DNA of 64,000 bases, from contig CAWFFZ010000001.1 in the NCBI GenBank assembly GCA_963815295.1, positions 496,001-560,000 of the forward strand, written 5' to 3'. The notes beneath the pieces were generated by a model. That model was given only the letters and a program-made list of their open reading frames with translations. It was not told the DNA's origin and searched no databases. Every line of letters begins with the position of its first letter. Within the stretch, counting starts at the first letter, position 1. The position numbers were made by a program, and so were the translations under genes. This document shows, in pieces, positions 53,507 to 62,844 of this stretch. This stretch comes from JACDHG01 sp963815295. Lineage in GTDB: Bacteria > Actinomycetota > Actinomycetes > Propionibacteriales > Nocardioidaceae.

Positions 53507-56152
53507 GTGGCAGCTGAAGGACACAAGCTCGTCATCGTGGAGTCGCCTGCCAAGGCGCGCACGATCTCGGGCTTCCTCGGCCAGGGGTATGTCGTCGAGT
53601 CGTCGATCGGGCACATCAGGGACCTCCCCGACAAGGCCGCCGACATCCCCGCCAAGTACAAGGGCGAGTCATGGGCACGCCTCGGCGTCAACGTGGACGA
53701 CGGCTTCACGCCGGTGTACGTCGTGCCCAGGGACAAGCGGCCGCAGATCGCCAAGCTCCGGTCGTTGCTCAAGGGCGCTGACGAGCTCTATCTCGCGACT
53801 GACGAGGACCGGGAAGGCGAGGCCATCGCCTGGCACCTGCTCGACGAGCTGAAGCCGACGGTGCCCGTACGCCGGATGGTGTTCCACGAGATCACCCCGC
53901 ACGCGATCCAGGAGGCCGTTGCAAACCCGCGTGACATCAACGAGGACCTCGTCGAAGCTCAGGAAGCGCGCCGGATCCTCGACCGCCTCTACGGCTACGA
54001 GGTCTCGCCAGTGCTGTGGAAGAAGGTAATGAGCGGTACGTCGGCCGGACGCGTCCAGTCGGTGGCCATCCGGCTCGTCGTCGACCGCGAGCGGGAGCGG
54101 ATCGCGTTCCGCGCAGCTTCCTACTGGGACCTCGAGGCGACGTTTGATGCCGGAGAGCACAAAACGCCGCAGACCTTCCCGGCCAAGCTGACCGCTGTCG
54201 ACGGGATGCGGGTTGCGCAGGGTCGCGACTTCTCTTCGGTCGGGACGCTCAAGGAGGGTGCCACGGTTGCCCACCTCGACGAGGCGCGCGCCGGCGCTCT
54301 TGCGGCCGGACTTCGCGACCAGTCCTTCGCCGTACGCTCCGTGGAGTCGAAGCCCTATCGCCGCTCGCCGTACGCACCGTTCCGCACGACGACGCTGCAA
54401 CAAGAGGCTTCGCGCAAGCTCGGCTACGGGGCGGCGCGCACGATGCAGGTGGCGCAGCGGCTCTATGAGAACGGCCACATCACCTATATGCGCACCGACT
54501 CGGTCACGTTGACCGGCACGGCGATCAACGCGGCGCGCGCTCAGGTCCGCGAGCTGTACGGCGCCGCCTACCTCCCGGACTCGCCGCGCACCTACCAGAG
54601 CAAGGTGAAGAACGCGCAGGAGGCCCACGAAGCGATCCGCCCTTCGGGCGAGAGCTTCCGCACGCCGGCCCAGACCGGGTTGAGCGGGGACGAGTTCCGG
54701 CTCTACGAGCTGATCTGGATGCGCACCGTGGCCTCACAAATGAAGGATGCCGAGGGCCGATCGGTGTCGGTCCGGATCGGTGCCGCCGCAACCACCGGCG
54801 AGGACTGCGAGTTCTCCGCGAGTGGACGCGTCATCACGTTCCACGGCTTCCTCAAGGCGTACGTCGAAGGGCACGACGACCCCGACGCCGACCGCGACGA
54901 CCGCGAGACGCGACTCCCCGACGTCGCGGAGGGCGACGCGCTCACCGTGGCGGAGCTCAAGTCGGCCGGCCACGAGACGAGGCCGCCAGCCCGCTACACC
55001 GAGGCCACCTTGGTGCGCGAGCTCGAGGAGCGGGAGATCGGGCGCCCGTCGACATACGCCTCGATCATCGGGACGATCCTCAGCCGCGGCTACGTCTACA
55101 AGAAGGGCACGGCGCTGGTCCCGGCCTGGCTGGCGTTCGCCGTCGTGCGGTTGCTCGAGCGGCATTTCACCCGCCTCGTCGATTACGGCTTCACCGCGGG
55201 GATGGAAGACATCCTCGACGAGGTGGCAGCCGGTCGCCGTGACTCCACGAGCGAGCTGGCGGAGTTCTACTTCGGGTCGGCGAAACAAGAAGGGCTCAAG
55301 AGCCTGGTCACGGGACTCGGCGACATCGACGCTCGAGAGCTGTCGACGTTCCCCATCGACGAAGGGATCGTGCTCCGCGTCGGTCGTTACGGGCCATACG
55401 TCGAAGGGCCCGACGAGACGCGGGCCAACGTGCCCGAAGACCTGCCGCCGGACGAGCTGACACTCGAGAAGGCGAGGGAACTGCTCGCCAACCCGTCGGG
55501 CGCAGAGCACGAACTGGGAGAGGACCCCTCGACGGGCAACGTCGTCGTCGCGAAGAACGGCCGCTTCGGCCCCTATGTCACCGAGGTGCTGCCCGATGAC
55601 GCTCCCAAAAACGCCAAGCCCCGGACGTCCAGCCTCTTCAAGACGATGTCGCTCGACACGGTCACCCTCGAAGAGGCGCTCGACCTGCTCAAGCTCCCCC
55701 GGGTGGTGGGTGTCGACCCCGCTTCTGGGGAGGAGATCACGGCGCAGAACGGCCGCTACGGTCCCTATCTGAAGAAGGGCACGGACTCGCGCTCGATCGA
55801 CTCCGAGGAGCAGCTGCTCAAGATCACCCTCGACGAGGCGCAGGCTATCTACGCCCTGCCGAAGCAGCGTGGACGTCAGGCGGCGTCCGCACCGTTGAAG
55901 GAGCTCGGGCCTGACCCCGCGAACGGGCAGCCCGTCGTCGTGAAGGACGGCAGGTTCGGCCCCTACGTCACTGACGGGGAGTTCAACGCGACCCTGCGCA
56001 AGGGCGACGAAGTCGACACGATCACCATCGAGCGAGCGGCCGAACTGCTGGCCGACAAGCGTGCCAAGGGACCGGCCCCCAAGAAGCGTGCCGCCAAGAA
56101 GAAGGCGCCAGCCAAGAAGCGCGCCGCCAAGAAGCGCGCCGCCACCAAGTAA
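53507..56152 (+). CDS. topA: DNA topoisomerase I
   Basis: A type IA topoisomerase of 881 residues that relaxes negative supercoils. The TOPRIM domain has KLVIVESPAKARTISGFLG and ATDEDREGEAIAWHLL. The active-site tyrosine is Y327 in HITYMRTDSV. The C-terminal domain consists of repeated TOPRIM-C-like units (each with NGRFGPYVT-type motifs), not zinc fingers, then a Lys/Ala-rich tail typical of actinobacteria. GTG start at 53507. Confidence 0.96.
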   Translation: MAAEGHKLVIVESPAKARTISGFLGQGYVVESSIGHIRDLPDKAADIPAKYKGESWARLGVNVDDGFTPVYVVPRDKRPQIAKLRSLLKGADELYLATDEDREGEAIAWHLLDELKPTVPVRRMVFHEITPHAIQEAVANPRDINEDLVEAQEARRILDRLYGYEVSPVLWKKVMSGTSAGRVQSVAIRLVVDRERERIAFRAASYWDLEATFDAGEHKTPQTFPAKLTAVDGMRVAQGRDFSSVGTLKEGATVAHLDEARAGALAAGLRDQSFAVRSVESKPYRRSPYAPFRTTTLQQEASRKLGYGAARTMQVAQRLYENGHITYMRTDSVTLTGTAINAARAQVRELYGAAYLPDSPRTYQSKVKNAQEAHEAIRPSGESFRTPAQTGLSGDEFRLYELIWMRTVASQMKDAEGRSVSVRIGAAATTGEDCEFSASGRVITFHGFLKAYVEGHDDPDADRDDRETRLPDVAEGDALTVAELKSAGHETRPPARYTEATLVRELEEREIGRPSTYASIIGTILSRGYVYKKGTALVPAWLAFAVVRLLERHFTRLVDYGFTAGMEDILDEVAAGRRDSTSELAEFYFGSAKQEGLKSLVTGLGDIDARELSTFPIDEGIVLRVGRYGPYVEGPDETRANVPEDLPPDELTLEKARELLANPSGAEHELGEDPSTGNVVVAKNGRFGPYVTEVLPDDAPKNAKPRTSSLFKTMSLDTVTLEEALDLLKLPRVVGVDPASGEEITAQNGRYGPYLKKGTDSRSIDSEEQLLKITLDEAQAIYALPKQRGRQAASAPLKELGPDPANGQPVVVKDGRFGPYVTDGEFNATLRKGDEVDTITIERAAELLADKRAKGPAPKKRAAKKKAPAKKRAAKKRAATK

Positions 56153-56233
56153 AGCTCCGTTGCGTCCGTGCGGGCGCGCGTTTTCGCGACCGCTGGCACG
56201 GACGTTGCGGGGTTGGCTCACTAGGCTGACGAG

Positions 56234-58258
56234 GTGGCCGACGTCTCTCGCAGCAGCAACCCGCGCGGGGTCTTGTCGATCGTTGCGTTCAGGCGGCTGT
56301 GGATCGGCCTTGGCCTGTCCAGTCTCGGAGACTGGCTTGGTCTGCTCGCGTTAACAGCGATGGCCGGAGCGCTCGCCCCCGACAGCTACGCCAAGCAGAA
56401 CTTCGCCATCGCCACGGTGCTGTTCCTCCGCGTGGCTCCCGCTCTCGTGCTCGGTCCGTTCGCCGGGTATGTCGCCGACCGTCTCGACCGTCGCTGGACG
56501 CTCATCATCGGTGACATCCTGCGTGGTGCCGTCTTCATCACGATCCCCATCGTCGGCACCCTCGAGTGGGTGTTCGTGGCCACCGTGATCATCGAGGCGA
56601 TCACCCTCGTGTGGCTGCCCGCGAAGGACGCCACGATTCCCAACCTGGTGCCGCGGAGCAAGCTCGAGGCGGCCAACCAAATCTCGATCGCGACGACGTA
56701 CGGCTCAGCCCTGCCCGCTGCCGGGATCTTCATCGTGCTCTCGCTGATCACCAAGGGCGTCCACTCGTCCCTCGGCTGGCTCGACGATCCGGTCACGCTT
56801 TCGCTCTGCTTCAACGCGGCGTCGTTCATCGTCTCGGGCTTGGTGATCGCCACCCTGCACGACATACCCCGAGGATCGTCGATCGCGCCGGGCCAGCGCA
56901 CAGGTGTGTTCGCGGTCATCAAGGACGGCTGGTCCTACGTCTTCAGCACCCCGGTCATCCGCGGCCTCGTCATCGGCATCACCGGCGCATTTGCCGCCGG
57001 CGGCGTCGTCATCGGACTCGCGCGGGTGTACGTCGGCGACCTCGGCGGAGGTGACCCCGGGTACGGCCTGCTGTTCGGCGCGGTCTTTGCCGGGCTGGGG
57101 CTCGGGATGTGGCGTGGACCGCGGTTCCTCGCTGCCATGTCGCGACGGCGGCTGTTCGGCTTCTCCCTGACGGTGGCGGGGCTGCTGCTGGCCGTGGTCG
57201 CGCTCGTCGCCAACCTGGCACTCGTCACGGTCGTCACGGTAGGGCTCGGCTTCTTCGCCGGGACAGCCTGGATCACGGGCTACACACTGCTCGGCCTTGA
57301 GGTCGAAGACGCGCTGCGAGGCAGGACTTTCGCCTTTGTGCAAACGCTTGTGCGGCTGTCTCTCAGCCTGGTGCTTGCACTCGCGCCGCTTGCCGCCGGT
57401 CTGATCGGCGAGCATCGGTTGTCGATCAACGATGACGCCGTCCTCGACTACAACGGTGCGGCGATCACAATGTTCGTGTCAGCGGTCATCTTGGTGATCG
57501 TCGGCGCGCTCTCCTACCATCACATGAACGATCGACCGGGCACGAGCATCCGCAGCGAGCTGAGGCAGTCCTTGAAACGAGACACCAAGGTCTACACCGA
57601 CCATGGCCTCTTCGTCGCGTTCGAAGGTGGCGAGGGTGCCGGGAAGTCCACCCAGGCACGGCTCCTGCATGACTGGCTCGTGGGCAACGGCTACGACGTT
57701 GTACTCACGCATGAGCCAGGCGACACGGCTGTGGGTCAGACGATCCGGACCATCGTCCTGTCACCCGAGACCGGAGCGCTCGACGACCGCGCCGAGGCGC
57801 TGCTGTATGCCGCAGACAAGGCCGAGCACCTCGACAAGCTCGTGCGTCCGGCCTTGGCGCGCGGTGCGGTGGTGATCACCGACCGGTACGTCGACTCGAC
57901 CCTCGCCTACCAGGGCGCCGGACGTGACCTGGTGGCCGATGAGGTCGAGGAGATCGCTCGCTGGGCCACGGCCGACCTGCGACCGCATCTCACCGTGCTG
58001 CTCGACGTCGCTCCCGAGTATGGCTTCGGCCGGTTCGACACCCACGACCGGTTGGAGGCCGAACCGGTCGCCTTTCACGAGCGGGTCCGAGCATCCTTCC
58101 TGGCCCTTGCCGACGCCGACAAGGACCACTACCTGGTCGTTGACGCGCATCTCGAGCGAGAGGCGATCGCCGCCACCGTCCGCGAGCGGATGGACGAACT
58201 GCTCCCGCTCGCCGAACGCCACCGCGTGCGCGACCTCACCGACGAGGTCGACGCATGA
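56234..58258 (+). CDS. tmk: MFS transporter-thymidylate kinase fusion
   Basis: A 674-residue fusion. Residues 1-430 are a major-facilitator-type membrane domain with about 12 helices (VGYVADRLDRRWTLIIGDILRG is the loop motif). Residues 455-674 are thymidylate kinase, which phosphorylates dTMP to dTDP: Walker A FEGGEGAGKSTQ with K471, the DRYVDSTLAYQGAGR motif and the lid region GFGRFDTHDRLEAE. Such MFS-TMPK fusions are known in actinobacteria. It overlaps holB by 4 bp, matching the usual tmk-holB pair. Confidence 0.95.
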   Translation: MADVSRSSNPRGVLSIVAFRRLWIGLGLSSLGDWLGLLALTAMAGALAPDSYAKQNFAIATVLFLRVAPALVLGPFAGYVADRLDRRWTLIIGDILRGAVFITIPIVGTLEWVFVATVIIEAITLVWLPAKDATIPNLVPRSKLEAANQISIATTYGSALPAAGIFIVLSLITKGVHSSLGWLDDPVTLSLCFNAASFIVSGLVIATLHDIPRGSSIAPGQRTGVFAVIKDGWSYVFSTPVIRGLVIGITGAFAAGGVVIGLARVYVGDLGGGDPGYGLLFGAVFAGLGLGMWRGPRFLAAMSRRRLFGFSLTVAGLLLAVVALVANLALVTVVTVGLGFFAGTAWITGYTLLGLEVEDALRGRTFAFVQTLVRLSLSLVLALAPLAAGLIGEHRLSINDDAVLDYNGAAITMFVSAVILVIVGALSYHHMNDRPGTSIRSELRQSLKRDTKVYTDHGLFVAFEGGEGAGKSTQARLLHDWLVGNGYDVVLTHEPGDTAVGQTIRTIVLSPETGALDDRAEALLYAADKAEHLDKLVRPALARGAVVITDRYVDSTLAYQGAGRDLVADEVEEIARWATADLRPHLTVLLDVAPEYGFGRFDTHDRLEAEPVAFHERVRASFLALADADKDHYLVVDAHLEREAIAATVRERMDELLPLAERHRVRDLTDEVDA

Positions 58259-59424
58259 CGGTGTGGGACGACCTCGTCGGACAGGACGACGTGGTCGCTC
58301 AGCTCGAGGCAGCCGTCGTGGGCGCGGGTCAGGCGTTGCAAGGCGAGCCGGGCGCCGCGATGACGCATGCCTGGCTGTTCACCGGACCACCTGGCTCCGG
58401 CCGGTCGAATGCCGCCCGAGCCTTCGCCGCCGCGTTGCAGTGTGAGCGACGCGGGTGCGGTGAGTGCCTAGCCTGCCGCACGGCGCTCGCTGGGTCGCAC
58501 GCAGACGTCACCTCGCTTGTCACCGAGAAGGCCCAGCTCACTCTCGACCCTACGAAGGAGGCGGTCCGGCTGGCCGCCCTTGCCCCGGCCAACCGGCGAT
58601 GGCAGGTCATGATCGTCGAGGACGCCGACCGGCTCAACGACAACGCCGCCAACGCACTGCTCAAGAGCATCGAGGAGCCACCACCACGGACTGTATGGCT
58701 GCTGTGCGCGCCAGCCGTCGAAGATGTGCTGCCGACTATCCGGTCGCGTTGTCGGGCACTGGTGCTCCGCACGCCGCCGACCGAGGCCGTGGCGGCCTAC
58801 CTCACGAGGCGCGACCAAGTTCCCGACGCCCTGGCGACGTTCGCCGCTCGTGCCTCCCAGGGGCATATCGGCCGCGCACGCGCACTCGCGCTCGACGAGG
58901 CCACCCGCAACCGACGCCGAGAGGTGCTGCAGATCCCTCGACAGCTCAGCGACCTCGGGTCTTGCCTTAACTCCGCCGCCAACATCGTCGATGCCGCCAC
59001 CGAGGAGGCGAAGCCGCGCAGCGACAACCTCGACGCAAGCGAGCAGGCCGACCTCGACATGACGTACGGCGCCGGCACTCGCGGCATCAAGGCGACTGGT
59101 CTGGCAGCCGCCCAAAAGGCGCTCCAGGCTGACCAGCGGCAGCGGGCAAAGCGGTTCGTCAAGGACGCAATCGACCGGTCACTCCTCGACCTCGCGTCGT
59201 TCTACCGCGATGTCGTGTCGGTGCAGCTCGGGTCGTCGTCGGGGCTGGTCAACGAGGAGCACCGCCTCGACATCGACACGATGGCGCGCGCGACCACGGG
59301 AGAGGCGACCACGAGCCGACTGATGGCGATCTTCGCTACCCGTGAGCTGCTGGAGGGCGAGATCGCCCCGCTACTCGCGCTCGAGTCACTGATGATCTCG
59401 CTACGCGGCGCCCCCGAAGGGTGA
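58255..59424 (+). CDS. holB: DNA polymerase III subunit delta'
   Basis: A 389-residue clamp-loader subunit. The P-loop is degenerate (FTGPPGSGRSNAARAF, Arg in place of Lys), as expected since delta' does not hydrolyse ATP. The four cysteines of CERRGCGECLAC bind zinc. The SIEEPPPRTVWLL motif and IRSRCRAL sensor are typical. It follows tmk, the conserved order. Confidence 0.95.
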   Translation: MTVWDDLVGQDDVVAQLEAAVVGAGQALQGEPGAAMTHAWLFTGPPGSGRSNAARAFAAALQCERRGCGECLACRTALAGSHADVTSLVTEKAQLTLDPTKEAVRLAALAPANRRWQVMIVEDADRLNDNAANALLKSIEEPPPRTVWLLCAPAVEDVLPTIRSRCRALVLRTPPTEAVAAYLTRRDQVPDALATFAARASQGHIGRARALALDEATRNRRREVLQIPRQLSDLGSCLNSAANIVDAATEEAKPRSDNLDASEQADLDMTYGAGTRGIKATGLAAAQKALQADQRQRAKRFVKDAIDRSLLDLASFYRDVVSVQLGSSSGLVNEEHRLDIDTMARATTGEATTSRLMAIFATRELLEGEIAPLLALESLMISLRGAPEG

Positions 59425-59456
59425 GCCTGCGGTGCGCTTCGGGTGAAGAGCGCAGC

Positions 59457-59488
59457 AACGCCAGCCGTTAGTGCTGATGGTTGGCGTT
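59457..59488 (+). terminator. Hairpin after holB
   Basis: AACGCCAGCC (59457-59466) and GGTTGGCGTT (59479-59488) form arms with one G-U-type mismatch around a 12-base loop, just past the holB stop. Confidence 0.65.
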
Positions 59489-59558
59489 GGGATGGCCGTT
59501 GCGCCGCGCTGGTGGTTGCGTTGGCTGGCGGGACGGGCAGGGATCGCTCTCGGAATAA

Positions 59559-59591
59559 GTGACCATCCGTCAACTATTGACGGGTGGTCAC
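59559..59591. repeat. Palindrome sharing the 22-bp repeat core
   Basis: GTGACCATCCGTCAA and TTGACGGGTGGTCAC form 15-bp arms (one mismatch) around CTA. The TTGACGGGT core recalls the 22-bp repeats elsewhere. It lies in the 340-bp gap upstream of the peptidase lipoprotein gene. Confidence 0.6.
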
Positions 59592-59764
59592 GGCTTTCGT
59601 GAGCGGGTGCTGCACCGTGAGCGCTTCCGCCCGCTGGCCGTCGCTGTCGAAGCAAGGCGTTGTGGAGGTGGGCCGACCAGACCCGAGTGCGACGTACGCT
59701 GGAGTCTTCGTTGCTGCTCCCGGCTCAAGCGTCATCGGCCAAACCCCCACGGAGGACTCCTTCC

Positions 59765-61360
59765 ATGACTCATCGCCGTGTCACCCGCGGTGTGGCCGCG
59801 CTGGCAACGCTCGTGTTGGCTGCTGGGTGCAGCGCTGCGCAGGATGTCGCCGAAGAAGGCACGACGACGAACGAAACCACCACCGGGCAGCCGCCGACCT
59901 CACCGACAGACAGCCCGCCAACCAGCCCCGAGCCCGGTGAGCTGCCGAAGGGGTTCGGCGACGGGCCCGAAGGAAGCGGCCTCGAGCGGTTCTACAACCA
60001 GGACGTCTCGTGGGAGAGCTGTGACAACGGTGAATGCGCCGACATCTGGGTGCCACTCGACTACGACGACCCCGATGGCCAGGCCATCACGGTCAAGGCA
60101 AAGCGTCAGCTGGCCGGAGACGAGTCACGGCGTCGAGGCTCGCTGCTGATCAACCCGGGCGGGCCGGGCGCGTCGGGCATCGACTACCTGGGTTTCATTG
60201 ATCTGGACACCAGCATCACTGATGTCTATGACGTGATCGGCTTCGACCCGCGGGGCGTCGGCACCAGCACCCCGGTCGACTGCATCGGCAATCTGGCCCT
60301 CGACGCGTACGTTGCCTCAGACCCGACTCCGGACACCGGTGCAGAGATCCAGGAGCTCCAAGACATCTGGGCCGACTTGACCCAGGGCTGCGTGACCAAC
60401 TCGGGCCCATTGCTCGAGCACGTCTCGACCGTCGAGGTGGCCAAGGACATGGACATCATCAGGTCGGTTGTCGGCGATGACAACTTGTCGTACTTCGGCT
60501 CGTCCTATGGCACCTACATCGGCGCCACGTATGCCGGCTTGTTCCCGGACAAGGTCGGACGCCTCGTGCTTGACGGGGCGGTCGACCCGCTCGCCGAGCC
60601 GCGGACAAGAGCCATCAACCAGGCGGCTGGCTTCGATGTGGCGCTGACTGCCTATCTCGAGGACTGCGTAGCGCAGGGCGGTTGCCCGCTCGGCGACTCG
60701 GTCGATGCGGCTCGCGACAGGTTGGTCCAGCTCTTTCAAGAGACTGACGCTGACCCGCTCCCCACCGGCGACGGCCGCAAGGTCAACGAGGGGCTCGCGA
60801 CACTTGGTGTTGTCTTGGCGCTCTACAGCCAAGATTTCTGGCCAGTCCTGACACAAGCTCTCGACCAGGCTGTCGACGGCAAGGGCGACACACTGCTGCT
60901 CCTCGCGGACACCTACACGAATCGACAGCCCGATGGAAGTTACCCGAGTAACTCGCTTGAGGTGCAATCCGCCGTCAACTGCCTCGACCACCCCCAGGAT
61001 GAGACGCTTGCGGAGATCCAGGCCGGTGAGGCCGACTTCACAGCGAAGGCGCCGGTGTTCGGAGAGATGGCCATGTGGTTTCCCTATGGCTGTTCGAACT
61101 GGCCGGTCGAGCCGACCGAAAGGCAGCCCGACTTCAGCGCGAAGGGGGCGCCGCCGATCCTCGTCGTCGGCACAACTCGGGACCCCGCGACACCCTACGA
61201 GCAGGCGGTGAAACTGGCCGACCTGCTCGAATCCGGCGTGCTCCTCAGCCGCGATGGTGATGGCCATCTGGCGTACGGCAAAGGCAACACGTGCATCGAT
61301 GACGCGATTAACACGTTCCTCGCGGAGGGCGAGCCCCCCGCCGACGGCCAACAATGCTGA
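59765..61360 (+). CDS. Secreted alpha/beta hydrolase peptidase (S33/TAP-like lipoprotein)
   Basis: A 531-residue protein similar to tripeptidyl aminopeptidases of Streptomyces and mycobacterial CaeA-like esterases. A signal peptide ends in the lipobox VLAAGC, then a Thr/Ser/Pro linker (TTTNETTTGQPPTSPTD) and the hydrolase domain. The oxyanion region is LLINPGGPGASG, the nucleophile YFGSSYGTYIGATYAGLFP, the acid VVGTTRDPATPYE, and the His GDGHLAYGKG. It removes short N-terminal peptides or hydrolyses esters outside the cell. ATG 59765 follows GGAGG. Confidence 0.93.
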   Translation: MTHRRVTRGVAALATLVLAAGCSAAQDVAEEGTTTNETTTGQPPTSPTDSPPTSPEPGELPKGFGDGPEGSGLERFYNQDVSWESCDNGECADIWVPLDYDDPDGQAITVKAKRQLAGDESRRRGSLLINPGGPGASGIDYLGFIDLDTSITDVYDVIGFDPRGVGTSTPVDCIGNLALDAYVASDPTPDTGAEIQELQDIWADLTQGCVTNSGPLLEHVSTVEVAKDMDIIRSVVGDDNLSYFGSSYGTYIGATYAGLFPDKVGRLVLDGAVDPLAEPRTRAINQAAGFDVALTAYLEDCVAQGGCPLGDSVDAARDRLVQLFQETDADPLPTGDGRKVNEGLATLGVVLALYSQDFWPVLTQALDQAVDGKGDTLLLLADTYTNRQPDGSYPSNSLEVQSAVNCLDHPQDETLAEIQAGEADFTAKAPVFGEMAMWFPYGCSNWPVEPTERQPDFSAKGAPPILVVGTTRDPATPYEQAVKLADLLESGVLLSRDGDGHLAYGKGNTCIDDAINTFLAEGEPPADGQQC

Positions 61361-61373
61361 CCCCTTCGCCGAG

Positions 61374-61417
61374 TGGTCACGTATGCCGTGCCGACTGGTC
61401 ACGTATGCCGCCCGTGA
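61374..61417. repeat. 22-bp direct repeat doublet, locus E
   Basis: TGGTCACGTATGCCG occurs at 61374 and 61396, exactly 22 bp apart, with different 7-base fillers. The sequence is unlike loci A-D apart from the GGTCAC word also present in the 59559 palindrome. It lies in the 91-bp gap before the pirin gene. Confidence 0.85.
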
Positions 61418-61451
61418 AGGCCGCATCCCCCGAGGCGAGAGAGAATGAGGC

Positions 61452-62411
61452 ATGAGCAACCTCGAAGCTGACGTCGAGATCGAGGACGGCATTGGCACCA
61501 ACAAGCCGCTGACCCCCGGCCTCGAAGTGCTGGAGCCGCGACCGGTTCTGCTGGGGCCACGCCAGGAAGTTCGCCGAGTGCTGCCCAACCGCGACCGCCG
61601 GATGATCGGTGCCTGGTGCTTCGTCGACCACTACGGCCCCGCAGACATCACCCACGAGGCGGGGATGCGAGTGCCGCCTCATCCCCACACCGGCCTGCAA
61701 ACTGTCAGCTGGCTGCTCGACGGCGAGATCCAACACCGCGACAGCCTCGGCAGCGACGCGATCGTGGTGCCGGGTCAGCTCAACCTGATGACGTCTGGCG
61801 CCGGGATTTGCCACTCCGAGGAGTCGCCACCAGCGCACTCACCGACCTTGCATGGGCTGCAGCTGTGGGTGGCGTTACCCGACAACGCACGGCACGCGGC
61901 CACCCGCGACTTCACGCAATACTCAGACCTACCAGTCATCGACAGGGCGGGGCTTCGTGCCGTGGTGGTCGTGGGCACGTTCGAGGGGCGCGTGTCGCCG
62001 GCAACGACATACAGCCCACTGGTCGGCGTCGAAGTCAGCGTCACAGGCGACGTCAGCCTGTCTGTCGAGCCGGCGTTCGAGTACGGCGTCCTCGCCATCG
62101 ACCCCGGCATCATCGTGGAAGGCCGGGCGCTCGACGTCAGTGAGATCGCGTACGTCGGCGGTGGTCGTGACGTGCTCGACATCTCAGGCCGCGGCCGCGC
62201 GATGGTGCTCGGCGGTGAGCCGTTCACTGAGGAGCTCGTGATGTGGTGGAACTTCATCGGCCGCACCCACGAGGAGATCGTGGACTTCCGGCGGGCCTGG
62301 AACGACGGCGACAGCGACCAGTTCGGCGCCGTGGTCGGCTTCGACGGCGACCGGCTCCCCGCGCCGCCGATGCCCGGCACGCGGCTCAAATCCCGTGGCC
62401 GCAGCCGCTGA
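61452..62411 (+). CDS. Pirin-family protein
   Basis: A 319-residue cupin-fold pirin. The N-terminal domain has the metal-binding histidines HPHTGLQTVSWLL, the following HRDS and GICHSEESP. The C-terminal pirin_C domain has IVVEGRALDVSEIAYVGGGRD. Pirins can act as quercetinases or redox-sensing partners; the role here is unknown. A GTG/ATG choice at 61452 gives a normal family start. Confidence 0.93.
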   Translation: MSNLEADVEIEDGIGTNKPLTPGLEVLEPRPVLLGPRQEVRRVLPNRDRRMIGAWCFVDHYGPADITHEAGMRVPPHPHTGLQTVSWLLDGEIQHRDSLGSDAIVVPGQLNLMTSGAGICHSEESPPAHSPTLHGLQLWVALPDNARHAATRDFTQYSDLPVIDRAGLRAVVVVGTFEGRVSPATTYSPLVGVEVSVTGDVSLSVEPAFEYGVLAIDPGIIVEGRALDVSEIAYVGGGRDVLDISGRGRAMVLGGEPFTEELVMWWNFIGRTHEEIVDFRRAWNDGDSDQFGAVVGFDGDRLPAPPMPGTRLKSRGRSR

Positions 62412-62481
62412 CTCTGATTTGGGAGCCGGTCGGCCACCTTGGTAACCTCTCCCGTCGGTCCGCCAGCAGCAGCGGTCCAGC

Positions 62482-62554
62482 GCCGCCTTAGCTCAGTCGG
62501 TAGAGCGTCTCACTCGTAATGAGAAGGTCGTCGGTTCGATTCCGACAGGCGGCT
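62482..62554 (+). tRNA. tRNA-Thr (anticodon CGT)
   Basis: A 73-nt cloverleaf with acceptor GCCGCCT/AGGCGGC, D-arm GCTCAGTCGGTAGAGC, anticodon stem TCTCA/TGAGA enclosing CTCGTAA (anticodon CGT, reading ACG), and T-arm GTCGGTTCGATTCCGAC. CCA is not encoded. An integrase fragment lies just downstream, so this tRNA is a likely attachment site. Confidence 0.96.
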
Positions 62555-62616
62555 CCGCATAACCGCAGATCAGCGACCTGCGGTGACCGAGCGTGATCGG
62601 CGACACGGCCGATCTG

Positions 62617-62844
62617 CTAACACTTTGCTAACACGAGCCCACGGCGGACGCGAACACTTGGCCCGCCAGTACGACCAACTGCTGCCTTCGCAGCAGCCTC
62701 TGTCGGGAATCCGCTGATCCACTTGGGCCGCGACTCGCCAGTCGACGGGTCACTCACCCGCACCACGTAGGAGAAGGTTGCGCCGCGTCTGATGATGCCG
62801 TCTCGAAGGCGGTTAACGGCAGCGGTCTGCGACATCGATTGCAT
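62617..62844 (-). pseudogene. Phage-type tyrosine integrase, N-terminal fragment
   Basis: Starting at an ATG (62844 or 62835), the frame reads RRGATFSYVVRVSDPSTGESRPKWISGFPTEAAAKAA, the arm-binding AP2-like domain of phage integrases. It then loses similarity and stops at 62617, so the catalytic domain is missing. It lies 62 bp from tRNA-Thr on the opposite strand, the usual place of an integrase. GCTAACAC occurs twice near 62614-62632, possibly arm-type sites. Confidence 0.65.
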
